The notes: generated from the letters alone by a model not told the origin. A stretch of 64,000 nucleotides of DNA from Methanolinea sp. (GCA_029907345.1 JARYMB010000011.1:1-64000); one strand, 5' to 3'; shown: positions 6,617-16,272, numbered from the stretch's first letter. Made by a program: numbers and translations.

Positions 6617-7909
6617 ATGTTTTGGGATGAGAAATACGAGACACTTCCCAAGAAAGACCTTGGACGTCTCCAGCTGAAACGTCTTAAAAAGACGCTCGCC
6701 CATGTCCAGAATGTGAATTTTTACAGGAGACTGTTCAAAGATACAGGTATCAGACCGGGGGATATAAAAAGCCTCGATGATGTCAGGAAATTACCCTTTA
6801 CAAGGAAACAGGACCTCCGCGACGGGTACCCTTTTGGTTTTTTTGCCGTTCCTCTCACCAAGGTTGTTCGCATCCATACCACATCCGGAACGACAGGGAA
6901 ACCGACCGTCGTCGGTTATACAAAGAAGGATCTCCGTACATGGGCAGGCCTGATAGCGCGGAACATGACCATGGTGGGGCTTTCTGACCAGGATATCTTC
7001 CAAAACATGGTCAATTACGGTATGTTCACGGGGGGGCTCGGCTTCCATTACGGTGCAGAACTTATCGGAATGACAGTGATACCAAGTGCCACCGGAAACA
7101 CCCGCCGGCAGATAGAGATGATCCAGGACTTTGGGGTCACTGTGATCCATTGCACCCCAAGTTATGCCCTTCATCTTGCAGAAGTTGCCGAGGAGATGAA
7201 TGCACGCCTCGACTCGCTAAAGACAGGATTATTTGGCGCTGAACCCTGGTCCGACTCGATGCGCAGGGAACTGGAGAACAAGCTCAACGTCACTGCATAC
7301 GACTCTTACGGGCTTTCTGAGTTATTCGGTCCGGGTGTCGCATTCGAGTGTAAAGAGAGGGATGGACTCCACATCTGGCATGATTGTTACCTTGTCGAGA
7401 TTATCGATCCTGCGACAGGAGAGGTTCTTGGAGAGGGTGAACGCGGGGAGATGGTCGTTACCCCGCTTGTCAAGGAGGCTATGCCACTCATCAGATACCG
7501 CACCGGCGATATTACAATGCTCTACGAGGATGGATGCATATGCGGGCGCGGGCAGAAGATCGCACGTATAATGGGAAGAAGTGATGACATGCTGGTTATC
7601 AGGGGGATCAATGTGTTTCCATCGCAGATAGAACATGTGCTTTTGGGAATTCCCGAGGTGGGTAACCAGTTCATGGTCTACGTGGACAGGGTTAACCACC
7701 TCGATGAGATGACGATAGACGTTGAGATCAACCGGGATTTCTTCTCGGGAGAACTCAAGGATCTTGCCAGAATCCAGAACAAGGTTGTCAAGGCACTTCG
7801 TGATGCCCTCGAACTCAGGACAACGGTCCGGCTCGTGGAACCCGGCTCTCTGCCCCGGTTCGAGGGCAAAGCAAAACGGGTTGTGGACAGGAGGAAAGAT
7901 TGCCTATGA
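6617..7909 (+). CDS. paaK: Phenylacetate-CoA ligase family protein (first of a pair)
   Basis: An adenylate-forming enzyme of 430 residues that activates an aryl acid, probably phenylacetate or indoleacetate, to its CoA thioester. The AMP-binding P-loop TSGTTGKP lies at 89-96. The YDSYGLSE and RYRTGD motifs and the C-terminal PRFEGKAKRV segment carry the usual family residues. Archaeal PaaK proteins often pair with 2-oxoacid:ferredoxin oxidoreductases of aromatic amino acid metabolism. It is the first gene of a three-gene operon, coupled by ATGA to a second homologue. It may work in salvage of aryl acids for amino acid synthesis; the substrate is an inference. Confidence 0.85.
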   Translation: MFWDEKYETLPKKDLGRLQLKRLKKTLAHVQNVNFYRRLFKDTGIRPGDIKSLDDVRKLPFTRKQDLRDGYPFGFFAVPLTKVVRIHTTSGTTGKPTVVGYTKKDLRTWAGLIARNMTMVGLSDQDIFQNMVNYGMFTGGLGFHYGAELIGMTVIPSATGNTRRQIEMIQDFGVTVIHCTPSYALHLAEVAEEMNARLDSLKTGLFGAEPWSDSMRRELENKLNVTAYDSYGLSELFGPGVAFECKERDGLHIWHDCYLVEIIDPATGEVLGEGERGEMVVTPLVKEAMPLIRYRTGDITMLYEDGCICGRGQKIARIMGRSDDMLVIRGINVFPSQIEHVLLGIPEVGNQFMVYVDRVNHLDEMTIDVEINRDFFSGELKDLARIQNKVVKALRDALELRTTVRLVEPGSLPRFEGKAKRVVDRRKDCL

Positions 7910-9210
7910 CAAGAGCGTGGGACCCGCGGATCGAGGAAATGCCTCTCGAAAACCTGAAAAAGCTCCAGTATACACTGCTTAAGACACTCGTTTACCGCCT
8001 GTACAGTTTCTCAGCGTTCTATCACCGGCGTATGGAGGAGGCAAAAGTCCATCCTGATGATATCCGGACGCTCGAAGATATCCAGAAGCTTCCTTTCATG
8101 TATAAACGGGATCTCAGGGACAACTACCCTGATAAGCTATTCATTGCATCCCAGGAAGATCTGGTCAGGTACCACGTCTCCTCGGGTACCACCGGAAAGC
8201 CCACGGTCGTTGGTTATACCGAACGGGATCTTGAAAACTGGACTGTCTCGCTTGCGCGCGCCCTCGTCTCGTGTGGCCTTGGAAGGGGTGACGTTATCCA
8301 GGTGAGCTATGGATATGGTCTTTTTACCGGGGGACTCGGACTCCATTACGGGGCTGAGCGTATCGGAGCAACGGTTCTTCCCACAAGCGTTGGAAACACG
8401 GAACGCCAGATCGAGCTCATGCAGGATCTCGGGGCCACGGCCATTGCCTGCACACCATCTTACCTCCTCCATATCGGAGAAGTTGCAGAGAAAATGGGGA
8501 TCAGCATCAGAAAGGACACGAAACTGAAAACCGGTATCCTGGGAGCAGAACCCTGGTCTGAGAACATGCGCCAGCGTATCCAGGACTGGCTCGGAATAAA
8601 GGCATATGACATATACGGAACAAGTGAGCTCTCCGGCCCGATGTTTTGTGAATGTACGGAGCAGAGAGGATTCCATGTCTGGGGAGACCTTGCGTATGTC
8701 GAAATCCTCGATACTCAAACACAGGAACCGCTACCGCCAGGAGAACGCGGTGAGATGGTCATCACCATGCTGCAGAAGGAAGCCATGCCTCTGATCAGGT
8801 ACAGGATCGGTGACATCAGCTCCATCGAGGAGGATGTGTGCCCCTGCGGCAGGACGCATCCCCGTGTCCAGAGGATAACAGGGAGGGTTGACGATATGCT
8901 GATTATCCGTGGGATCAACGTCTTCCCGTCCCAGATTGAATATGCCCTCATGACCATTCCCGAGGTCGGCCAGCACTTCCAGATAATCGTCGATCGGAAG
9001 GGGGCACTCGATGACATGCTCGTCCAGGTGGAGGTCGCCCAGGAGGCTTTCTCCGACAAGATTACAGATCTCATGGGGATACGGAAAAAGGTCGAGCACA
9101 AATTGCGCAACATTCTCAATGTTGGTGTGAACGTGGAACTGGTCGAACCGGGGTCACTCCCGCGGTTCGAAGGGAAAGCAAAGAGGGTTATTGACAGGAG
9201 AAAGATCTGA
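7906..9210 (+). CDS. paaK: Phenylacetate-CoA ligase family protein (second of a pair)
   Basis: A paralogue of the preceding enzyme, 434 residues, with the same signatures: SSGTTGKP near residue 88, YDIYGTSELSGP, RYRIGD and the C-terminal PRFEGKAKRV segment. The two probably arose by tandem duplication and differ most in the N-terminal third and in the acid-binding region, so they may use different aryl acids. The ATG at 7906 overlaps the stop of the first gene as ATGA and has AGGAGGA 10 nt upstream; an in-frame TTG at 7900 is possible. The ACT protein follows after 1 bp. Confidence 0.85.
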   Translation: MTRAWDPRIEEMPLENLKKLQYTLLKTLVYRLYSFSAFYHRRMEEAKVHPDDIRTLEDIQKLPFMYKRDLRDNYPDKLFIASQEDLVRYHVSSGTTGKPTVVGYTERDLENWTVSLARALVSCGLGRGDVIQVSYGYGLFTGGLGLHYGAERIGATVLPTSVGNTERQIELMQDLGATAIACTPSYLLHIGEVAEKMGISIRKDTKLKTGILGAEPWSENMRQRIQDWLGIKAYDIYGTSELSGPMFCECTEQRGFHVWGDLAYVEILDTQTQEPLPPGERGEMVITMLQKEAMPLIRYRIGDISSIEEDVCPCGRTHPRVQRITGRVDDMLIIRGINVFPSQIEYALMTIPEVGQHFQIIVDRKGALDDMLVQVEVAQEAFSDKITDLMGIRKKVEHKLRNILNVGVNVELVEPGSLPRFEGKAKRVIDRRKI

Positions 9211-9211
9211 C

Positions 9212-9646
9212 ATGGGAGTCAACAGGTTCGTCATCAAGCAGATATCGGTCTTTTCGGAGAACAAACCCGGAAGGTTGGCAGCAATCGCCCGGGCGCTGCA
9301 GGAAGAGCAGATTAATATCCTCGCCTTTTCAATTGCCGAGGCAGACGGGTTTGGTGTTGTGAGGGCACTCGTGGACAGCCCGCAGAAAGCACATGAAAAA
9401 CTTACAAAGATGGGGTTCAACGTCGCTTTCACCGACGTTATTGCCGTCCAGATGAAGGATGAACCCGGTGGTTTATACGAGATTGCAAAAATTCTCGGGC
9501 AGGGGGGAATAAACATCGAATATGCCTATGCATACTCAGGTAAGGAAGGCGCCGTTCTCATTCTGCGGGTCGACAATGTCGAGGCAGCAATCGCTGCAGT
9601 CCGGAAAGGTGGTGCTAAACTGCTCGAGAGTTCCCTCTTCCAGTAA
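9212..9646 (+). CDS. Tandem ACT-domain protein
   Basis: A 144-residue cytoplasmic protein made of two ACT domains (about 5-70 and 75-140), each starting with a strand and a P-G-x-L-type loop (NKPGRLAAIARAL; DEPGGLYEIAKIL). ACT domains bind amino acids. Without a fused enzyme this is likely an allosteric sensor or subunit for the two PaaK enzymes. Many archaeal paaK genes are followed by such a gene. The ATG at 9212 is 1 bp after the paaK stop; the longer in-frame start at 9191 would lie inside paaK. Confidence 0.85.
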   Translation: MGVNRFVIKQISVFSENKPGRLAAIARALQEEQINILAFSIAEADGFGVVRALVDSPQKAHEKLTKMGFNVAFTDVIAVQMKDEPGGLYEIAKILGQGGINIEYAYAYSGKEGAVLILRVDNVEAAIAAVRKGGAKLLESSLFQ

Positions 9647-9652
9647 TTTCTC

Positions 9653-10945
9653 CTATTTTTTTTCCCAGCGGATGAGGTCTGATACACGGGAGAGGGTACT
9701 TCCCCTCCGGATCTCCTCCCGGATCCTCTCCTCTGTCTTCTTTACCTCGAGTGCCCTTCGTGCGACCTCTGCGGCACGTTCGCGGGGGATGACGACAACC
9801 CCGCTCGCATCTCCCGCAATCCAGTCTCCCGGCCGCACGGTCTGGCCTCCGCACCTGACCTCTGCATTGATCTCCCCAAACCCTTTCGGCTCCCCGGCAT
9901 TTGGTGTTACTGCCCGCGCAAAAACCGGGAACCCAAGACGCCGGATATCATCGATATCCCGTGCCGCGCCGTCAATAACGACACCGGAAAGGCCGCGTTT
10001 CATCGCACTCATCGTGGCGAGTTCTCCCCAGCATGCAACGTGTATCGCGCCATCATTGTTGATTACCAGCACATCACCGGGTTCCGCGATGTCAATTGCT
10101 TCAACAGGTTTTGCCCAGTCTCCCGCAAACCCCTGAACCGTGACAGCCCGTCCGGCCATCCTTGCTTCACCGCAAAGGGGGATTATCCCGGCCATCGCCC
10201 CCTTCCTGTGCATGGCATCAGAGATGTTGGGGGTCGACACCGATGAGAGTATGTCCCGGACTGTACTTTCCGCCGGAGGTCTTCTCCTTCTGATGAGTGT
10301 GGGATCGTCCAGGGCTGCACGTACCTGCCGTGCTGATGCCGTTACATCGGCCGACTTGGTGATCGCACTCCCCACAATCACGATGTCCGCCCCTGCAGCA
10401 GCTGCCTGCGGTGCCGTTGTTGCATCGAGGCCCCCGGCTGCGGCAAGGGGTATTGCTATCTCATTTCGTATGGCTGACAGCACGTCCAGGGGGCTCTTTC
10501 CTCTCATCTGCTGGTCGATCCCGACATGGGCATTGACGATGTGAACACCCATCTGTTCCAGTTCCCGGGAACGGGCAACAGGGTCAGGTACGCTGATCAG
10601 GTCACCCATCAGCCTGACACCATAGAGATCCGCTGCCCTTACCGCTTCAGCTATCACGGCGTCATCCGAACCGGCAAGGATGCAAACAACAGACGCACCT
10701 GCTTTTGCTGCCATCTCCACCTCGAGCGCCCCCGTGTCAGCGATCTTCATATCGGCCACGATCTCGCGGCCGGGAAACATGGCGCGGAGAGTCCGGACCG
10801 CCGCCATACCTTCGCTTTTGATAAGTGGCGTTCCTGCCTCGAGCCAGTCAACACCTCCTGAAACTGCCTCTGCAGCGATCTGGACTGCCCGATCAATCTC
10901 TGTGATATCGAGTGCAACCTGCAGGATTGTCCTCTTCTCGCTCAT
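9653..10945 (-). CDS. Bifunctional 3-hexulose-6-phosphate synthase / RraA-like protein
   Basis: A two-domain fusion of about 430 residues. The N-terminal half (about 1-215) is an orotidine-decarboxylase-fold hexulose-phosphate synthase, with [12 protein letters not shown] and NAHVGID motifs and a phosphate-binding GGLDA/VGSAI region. It would make or use ribulose-5-phosphate and formaldehyde, the archaeal route to pentoses. The C-terminal half (about 225-425) is an RraA/dimethylmenaquinone-methyltransferase-like domain, whose relatives include aldolases and an RNase E inhibitor; archaea lack RNase E, so a metabolic role is more likely. The start is uncertain: ATGs at 10993 and 10969 extend the same frame. 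I chose 10945, next to the domain start. Confidence 0.85.
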   Translation of the reverse strand: MSEKRTILQVALDITEIDRAVQIAAEAVSGGVDWLEAGTPLIKSEGMAAVRTLRAMFPGREIVADMKIADTGALEVEMAAKAGASVVCILAGSDDAVIAEAVRAADLYGVRLMGDLISVPDPVARSRELEQMGVHIVNAHVGIDQQMRGKSPLDVLSAIRNEIAIPLAAAGGLDATTAPQAAAAGADIVIVGSAITKSADVTASARQVRAALDDPTLIRRRRPPAESTVRDILSSVSTPNISDAMHRKGAMAGIIPLCGEARMAGRAVTVQGFAGDWAKPVEAIDIAEPGDVLVINNDGAIHVACWGELATMSAMKRGLSGVVIDGAARDIDDIRRLGFPVFARAVTPNAGEPKGFGEINAEVRCGGQTVRPGDWIAGDASGVVVIPRERAAEVARRALEVKKTEERIREEIRRGSTLSRVSDLIRWEKK

Positions 10946-11026
10946 AAGACTTTTTCCGGTCTCTGTCATTCCCGGTTCACCGGATGGCCCCATCGGAAAT
11001 TAGTCCCCTGTGCTGGCAGCCCCGCC

Positions 11027-11533
11027 TTAATCCTCACTGAAGGTGTCAAAAAATGTCACATCACCGAGTATCTTCTTCTTCTGCACTGCAACCTCGGCCG
11101 GGTAGCCCGCAGCCACGAGTGAGACAAGTGTATATTTCTCAGGTACGGAAAGGAGCTTCCGTATATCATCTGCATACGGCTTTTTATCACCGGCTACCCA
11201 GCAGCTCCCGATTCCATATGCCCACAATCCGAGGATAAGGTTCTCTGTTGCCGCACAACAATCCTCAAGGTAGTATTTTGCGCTCTTTTCTCCGAATATG
11301 GCAAAGCAGACCGCTGCATCAGCTATGAACTTCCCGTGATCTGCAATTCCGGCAATCTTTTCGAGAAGAGCCCTGTCGCGGACGACACCAAAAAGCCAGG
11401 GTTGCAGGTTCATCGCTGTCGGGGCCTGCCGGGCACACTCGAGTACGTCGCGAATCACGTTCTCCTCGACGGGGTCCGACTTGTATTTCCGCACACTGTG
11501 CCGTGACTTGATGATAGTGGTGCCGACGTTCAT
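11027..11533 (-). CDS. Nitroreductase family protein
   Basis: An FMN-dependent oxidoreductase of 168 residues. RHSVRKYKSDPV near the N-terminus and the LQPW segment are the usual FMN contacts, followed by GIGSCWVAG and a C-terminal GYPAE. The reductant and substrate are not predictable; methanogen members are often annotated only by family. The ATG at 11533 fits the family start, while an in-frame ATG at 11584 touches the upstream gene and lacks a ribosome site. It lies in a minus-strand run after the DUF3821 protein. Confidence 0.8.
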   Translation of the reverse strand: MNVGTTIIKSRHSVRKYKSDPVEENVIRDVLECARQAPTAMNLQPWLFGVVRDRALLEKIAGIADHGKFIADAAVCFAIFGEKSAKYYLEDCCAATENLILGLWAYGIGSCWVAGDKKPYADDIRKLLSVPEKYTLVSLVAAGYPAEVAVQKKKILGDVTFFDTFSED

Positions 11534-11584
11534 GGAAATCCCATCGGTGCCAGAGGAAAAAAAAGTGACTCTTCTTATGGCCAT

Positions 11585-12586
11585 CTAAGGGGGGTTGTTT
11601 CCCTGGTACTGCCTGCGTTGACGGAAAACGAGGCCCACGCATAATGCAAGGAAAAGGGTTGCCGGAAGGAGGCCGGGCGCCCGCGTTGGTGTCGTTGACT
11701 CCGTGGGGGGAACGGTTTCCGCAGTCGACGGAACTGTCGTCATGACTGACGTTTGGATAGCAGTTCCGGTCTCCAAAAGACCAGTCGGCCGAGGGGTTGC
11801 TATGACGGGTGTTGCAGTCTCCGTGACCGCCGTTGTTGTTACGGTCGTAATCAGGGGATTGACTTTCTGGAGAAGGAACCGGACCTGCTCGCTCTCCGAT
11901 TTTCCCTCCACGGGATAATTGTCATGCATCTCGTTTGCCTCGCACCGCACGGATACCGTGTAGTCTCCTGTGGGAAATTCCCCCGAACCCGTCGCCCAGA
12001 CCGGACCGCTCTCGAATGTGGGGGTGGAGACCACTACGTCTCCAAGTCTGTATTCACCGAGGGAAGAAAATGACAGGCCGCCGGGTCCGGTGATATCTAT
12101 TGTAAGGGGGACTCCCGCGCAACCCTGGCGGCGGGAGAAGACCCAGAGGTTTGAATCGATCCGAAAACCGATGGTATCACCCTTGGGAACCCAGGTAGCA
12201 TCCCTGCCGACCACAAACCCGGAGGTATAGTCAATGATACGCACCTGGATCGTGGGATCCCCGACGTAGAAAGCCAGGTTGTTTTCCGGAAGGATGAACC
12301 AGGGACCTGTTTTCCCCAAAAAGACAGATGGTGCAACGTAAAAAGAGGACGGATCCGCTATTGTCACCTGCGCGGCAGGCACACTGGATACACTGCCTCC
12401 CGGTCCGTAGTAAGCAATCTGCGATCCCGCGGTCAGTCCCGTTCCGGTTACATCGAGGCCCTCTTCACCGATGAAGACCCATTCCCCTGCCGGAATTGTC
12501 CCACATGCTGCCATCGCGGGTAATACAAGGGAGAGGAGAATAAGGACAGGAATGCCGGAAAGACGGGCAATATGTACTTTGTTCAT
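11585..12586 (-). CDS. Surface protein with DUF3821-like domain
   Basis: An exported protein of about 333 residues. It has an N-terminal signal peptide (hydrophobic segment ending LVLPAMAAC), a beta-rich ectodomain with an IPAGEWVFIGEEGLDVTG opening typical of the DUF3821 family found in Methanomicrobiales, a Thr/Pro-rich stalk (about 245-305, a likely glycosylation region), one membrane helix (LLPATLFLALCVGLVF) and a short basic tail. It is probably anchored in the cytoplasmic membrane below the S-layer. Ligand and function are unknown. The start could also be 12601. It directly precedes the nitroreductase frame with no gap. Confidence 0.8.
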   Translation of the reverse strand: MNKVHIARLSGIPVLILLSLVLPAMAACGTIPAGEWVFIGEEGLDVTGTGLTAGSQIAYYGPGGSVSSVPAAQVTIADPSSFYVAPSVFLGKTGPWFILPENNLAFYVGDPTIQVRIIDYTSGFVVGRDATWVPKGDTIGFRIDSNLWVFSRRQGCAGVPLTIDITGPGGLSFSSLGEYRLGDVVVSTPTFESGPVWATGSGEFPTGDYTVSVRCEANEMHDNYPVEGKSESEQVRFLLQKVNPLITTVTTTAVTETATPVIATPRPTGLLETGTAIQTSVMTTVPSTAETVPPTESTTPTRAPGLLPATLFLALCVGLVFRQRRQYQGNNPP

Positions 12587-12646
12587 ACGGTGGAATGGCA
12601 TGGGGCCTGATTAATACCTTTCTCCTGCTGCCTGGGTGGATGATGG

Positions 12647-13861
12647 TCATCCCGGGATGAGCCCCGTGATACCATTCCACATGTTCGAGAACCCCTGGGA
12701 TATGAGGATGGTAGGGTCAATTCCAAGAATCGGGAATATGAAGATGAAGTAGAGGATTGTCCCGAGTGTGCTGCCCAGGTTGGCAAGTGCGGCTACGAGT
12801 ACGACCCTGAAAATGGGGACCTTCATCATGGCCGAAAAACTTTCGGCCTCGAAAACCTTCCGGAAATCAGCGGGGGTCGGTTTCCGGATTTTCGCCTCCA
12901 CAATTGCGGCAAACCATCCAGCTGCAATGAGAGGATTCAAGGCCGTGAACCAGGATACCCCAAACCCGGTGAGAGCGGAGAGGGGATGGCCGCGCGCGGC
13001 GAGCGTGAAGACAGCGGTTAGAACACCATGGAGGAGAACCCAGTATATCAGAGCAGAAAAGAGGACCTCTATTCCTACGCCGGAAAATGCAATGGCAAGG
13101 AGAAGAAGGACGAAGAGTGCTGTCACCCCGGCGCCGAAGATCTTTCCCCATGGACGGGACCTGATATCCGCATCCAGTTCTTGCCTGGAGAGAATCTCCC
13201 CGGGAGATGCAAGCAGCCTTTCGACACCGGCCACGTGGCCTGCACCGAGGACAGCAAGTATCCTGGTGTGCCGTTCTTTCAGGATTGCGAGGTTGTGTGC
13301 GAGGTACGCGTCCCGTTCATCAATGAGGGCGCGGGCACCGTTGGGAGAAAATTTCCGGAACTCCTCCATCGCCATGCTGACTACATCCTCCTTTTTCAGC
13401 TCCTCGACGTCTATCTCCTCGGAATCAACTGTGGCCAGTGAGAGGACAAGGGCATACAGGAGTTTCAGTTTCTCGAAAAAGGAGAGTGTATTCCAGAACC
13501 TCCTCAGTGTAATACCGATATCCCTGTCAATGAGGGCAACGGGGATGTTCCTTTTTTCAGCCTCCTCGATTGCTGCCTTCATCTCTGCGCCGGGTTCAAC
13601 TCCCATATCAAGGCCGATCCGCCTCTGCAGGTATGCGAGTATCCACTGCACAAGGAGCTGGGTGAAGTTCTTTGCTTCGAGAACATCTTTGACAGACGGG
13701 TCACGTGCCTGTTTTTTGAGAGCGGCATACCTTGCAGGGTCGAGCTCGACTGCGACGACCTCCGGAGAGAACTCCTCTATTGCAGACCGGACTTCCTCAA
13801 CACTTTTCGCAGAAACGTGTGCCGTACCAACAATCCGCAGTGTTCCCGTCACTGCATGCAC
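12647..13861 (-). CDS. TraB/PrgY-family membrane protein
   Basis: A 404-residue protein. The N-terminal TraB domain (about 1-235) keeps GTAHVS at 12-17, VELDPARY near 39 and GAGHVAGV near 225, residues shared with pheromone-shutdown TraB/PrgY and Tiki proteases. The C-terminal part has about four membrane helices (about 240-395). Family members are thought to be metal-dependent membrane proteases or inhibitors of signalling peptides; the archaeal role is unknown. Translation starts on GTG at 13861, overlapping the upstream gene by 13 bp, with a GGAAGGG ribosome site inside that gene. Confidence 0.85.
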   Translation of the reverse strand: MHAVTGTLRIVGTAHVSAKSVEEVRSAIEEFSPEVVAVELDPARYAALKKQARDPSVKDVLEAKNFTQLLVQWILAYLQRRIGLDMGVEPGAEMKAAIEEAEKRNIPVALIDRDIGITLRRFWNTLSFFEKLKLLYALVLSLATVDSEEIDVEELKKEDVVSMAMEEFRKFSPNGARALIDERDAYLAHNLAILKERHTRILAVLGAGHVAGVERLLASPGEILSRQELDADIRSRPWGKIFGAGVTALFVLLLLAIAFSGVGIEVLFSALIYWVLLHGVLTAVFTLAARGHPLSALTGFGVSWFTALNPLIAAGWFAAIVEAKIRKPTPADFRKVFEAESFSAMMKVPIFRVVLVAALANLGSTLGTILYFIFIFPILGIDPTILISQGFSNMWNGITGLIPG

Positions 13862-14400
13862 ACCCCTTCCCCATCAACGAGATATCTTCCCGGTCCGGGA
13901 GGAATCGTGGGAAAAACAGCCTGGATCCGACGGATCTCCTCTTCCTCTTCGGCCCTCCTGGTAAGAAGGTCGCGGGCAATGCGGACGGCGTCCTCTCTTG
14001 AAATGGGTTTTCCCAGCCCTCTGCAGGGATAAATCCGCAACTCGCTTCCTTCAAGCATGAAGGGGTACGTCCTGCAGATCGAGGGTCTCACCGGGTAAAC
14101 CAGGCACGAAGAGCCGGATAAAAAGCGACAATCGCCATAAAAACGCCTCAATGCCCGCCCGAATGTAACGGTGCGGTCGCCCGGAAGCGTTACGGTGTCA
14201 GGGTACGGCTCAGCGATATCGGTGGCCTCAAGACCGGAGAATTCCGAAATGGCCCTTATTTCCCGGGGAAAGACCATCACGAGGTTGTCGTCCCCGGCAC
14301 CGGGCCTGCAGCAGTCCCCGCACCGGGTGCATGAGAAACCTATTCTTTTGATCTCTCTGGCAAGGTTACTCTCTTCATCCCGGCAATCCTCGCGCGTCAT
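13849..14400 (-). CDS. YkgJ-family cysteine-cluster protein
   Basis: A 183-residue protein with the YkgJ (UPF0153) arrangement: CTRCGDCC in the first 35 residues and CRFLSGSSCLVYPVRPSICRTYPF in the middle. The clustered cysteines probably hold zinc or an Fe-S centre. Biochemical function is unknown. The ATG at 14400 overlaps the stop of the GMP synthase subunit as ATGA, which favours it over the in-frame ATG at 14418. Its own 3' end overlaps the TraB gene. The three genes form a coupled run with no evident common pathway. Confidence 0.85.
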   Translation of the reverse strand: MTREDCRDEESNLAREIKRIGFSCTRCGDCCRPGAGDDNLVMVFPREIRAISEFSGLEATDIAEPYPDTVTLPGDRTVTFGRALRRFYGDCRFLSGSSCLVYPVRPSICRTYPFMLEGSELRIYPCRGLGKPISREDAVRIARDLLTRRAEEEEEIRRIQAVFPTIPPGPGRYLVDGEGVCMQ

Positions 14401-14960
14401 ATCCCGTACTCCCTGCAAATCATGTCAAAGTTCTGGTATACCCTTTTTCCGTCTTTCGTGTGACTGACTTCGGGGTGCCATTGCAAACCAAAAATATTCC
14501 TTTCCGGGCATGCTATGGCTTCATGCGCGCACACACCGGAGCGCGCGAGGAGACGGAATCCCGGGGGTATTTCTGTAACCTCATCGGCGTGCGAAGCCCA
14601 AACGAGTATTCTCTCGGGGTAGCCCTCGAGGATTCCCGATCTCTCCACCAGCTCCACCTCGACCGGTCCATATCCCCCCATGCGGCCCGGGGCAACCCGC
14701 CCCCCGAACTCCCTTGCAATGATATGAAGGCCAAGGCAAATCCCGAGGACAGGGATCCCAAGATGGAGGAAGAGGGGGGAATTACCGCACTTAGCGATGT
14801 CAGGACCACCCCCGAGAACAATGCCCCGGCACGAGCCTGCCACTTCCTCCGGGGAAAGTGTATTCTGGATCATCCGCGCATCGATGCCCAGGTCGCGGAA
14901 CATCCTCAGGATGAGGTGATTGAATTGCCCGAAATTATTGACGACGAAGATGGGGAGCAT
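14397..14960 (-). CDS. guaAA: GMP synthase, glutamine amidotransferase subunit A
   Basis: A class I glutamine amidotransferase of 187 residues that supplies ammonia for conversion of XMP to GMP. In archaea this subunit is separate from the synthetase. The catalytic triad is visible as C75 in LGICLG and the His and Glu of WHPEV near residue 162. The synthetase gene (guaAB) is not adjacent in this window. It is the first gene of a coupled minus-strand run (guaAA, ykgJ-like, traB-like). Confidence 0.9.
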   Translation of the reverse strand: MLPIFVVNNFGQFNHLILRMFRDLGIDARMIQNTLSPEEVAGSCRGIVLGGGPDIAKCGNSPLFLHLGIPVLGICLGLHIIAREFGGRVAPGRMGGYGPVEVELVERSGILEGYPERILVWASHADEVTEIPPGFRLLARSGVCAHEAIACPERNIFGLQWHPEVSHTKDGKRVYQNFDMICREYGI

Positions 14961-15062
14961 GATTCTTCACAAATGTGGCGCTTAATAGGTGAAAATGTCT
15001 CTGCTGCAAGTGTTGACCATCCGGAAAAAAGAGGTCAGCATTGCGGACCGAACCCTTGACTT

Positions 15063-16082
15063 TCACTGGTAGGAGGATACAGTCCCGAGGATCTTTTTCC
15101 TGATATCCTGGGGGGAATGACCCATGATAGCAGCAAGGAACATTGCGCCACCTGCCCCCATCCCCTCTTTTACTTCCCCGATGCAGTACCGTGCAAGGCC
15201 GGCATGTCCCAGATCCCCGAATCCCGGGTCAACATAGGCAACCGGGACGCCAATGCGATTGGCCACCTCGGAGAAATTGGCAGACGGGTCGTCCCTTACG
15301 TAGACAGTCGTGGCAATCACGGGAAGTGGAATTGAGAGAGATTTCATGAGGGCTGCAACGGCGAGCATCTGGGTGCCGCCCGCAAGCACAAGCCTGCTCC
15401 CCCTGTTCCCATATCCCATCCCGATACCGGCACAGAGGGGGATCATGGGGTCACCGCATAACCGGGCTGCATCGAGTTGGGAAAGAGGCATGTTGTCAGC
15501 TATCCGCCGAAATACTGCTTCCCAGACCGCTTCCTTCATCCCGACCGGGTTGTCCGCGTAACTCGAACTGACCCGGGCAGGATATCCCAGCGCACGGAGC
15601 ACACAGAGGGCAGTTGTTGTGCCTCCGGGGACGCACTCCCCGATAACGAGCACGTCACACATTCGCGAGAGCATTGCCCCGATGATGCGTCCCTCCTCAA
15701 AAAGGTCTGCGGTACGGGGAACGGCATCCGTTGAACGGGGATCCTGTCCTGGTTCCCCATAGACGTCCAGACAGGGCACGGTGGGCCGGTGAACAAGCCC
15801 TGCGTTAATAAAGAGGGGGATTATCCCGCACATGTCCATCATCGCCCGCGTGATGGATGCAGGAGTCGGGCATCCTGTCGGAGTATCCGGTCGTGAGGGC
15901 ATGCTCGTTATCTTTCCCCGGAGAACCAGTTCTGCGTCGAGGATCGGGGTAAAAAGGGTTTTTTCCGGGCTCGGACCTGCACCAGATATCCCGGGAACGA
16001 CGGAAAGCATTGTATTGGCTAGGACTACTGCGAAAAGAGGTTTTTTGGGTGAAAGTGAAAAGTTGTCTGAAATGAACGTCAT
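15063..16082 (-). CDS. cobT: Archaeal nicotinate-nucleotide-dimethylbenzimidazole phosphoribosyltransferase (CobT-like)
   Basis: Activates the lower-ligand base to an alpha-ribotide for corrinoid assembly. The 339-residue protein belongs to the archaeal CobT branch (TIGR00303-like), with VIGECVPGGTTTAL, the Gly-rich GAGIGMGYGNRGS and the LAGGTQM segment. Methanogens need the corrinoid for methyl-H4MPT:coenzyme M methyltransferase. The gene is divergent from cobZ-cobS on the other side of a 190 bp spacer, so the three corrinoid genes may share a control region. The start ATG at 16082 is the only good one. Confidence 0.85.
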   Translation of the reverse strand: MTFISDNFSLSPKKPLFAVVLANTMLSVVPGISGAGPSPEKTLFTPILDAELVLRGKITSMPSRPDTPTGCPTPASITRAMMDMCGIIPLFINAGLVHRPTVPCLDVYGEPGQDPRSTDAVPRTADLFEEGRIIGAMLSRMCDVLVIGECVPGGTTTALCVLRALGYPARVSSSYADNPVGMKEAVWEAVFRRIADNMPLSQLDAARLCGDPMIPLCAGIGMGYGNRGSRLVLAGGTQMLAVAALMKSLSIPLPVIATTVYVRDDPSANFSEVANRIGVPVAYVDPGFGDLGHAGLARYCIGEVKEGMGAGGAMFLAAIMGHSPQDIRKKILGTVSSYQ

Positions 16083-16272
16083 GGATAATCTCTCCCTCTT
16101 TTTATTTCCTGCGGAATTCCATCAATATAACTGCCGGTGCAGGGACGGTGACGCGGGACAACCATCATATCGGGAAAAAAACATATCAACCCTGCTGACA
16201 GGGCACGCCCCTTTATGCACACCCGGACTGGAGAGGATTTTTCCCAGGCCGGAGTGATGCGGGGCTACCGGA

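Noticed and set aside
12768-13964. 398-codon frame antisense to the TraB-like gene
   Set aside because: It is the mirror of a well-supported gene, rich in Ser, Arg and Thr as typical shadows of GC-rich coding DNA.
16083-16272. Cobalamin riboswitch between cobT and cobZ
   Set aside because: No B12-box-like sequence or extended fold is visible, and such riboswitches are not expected in this group.
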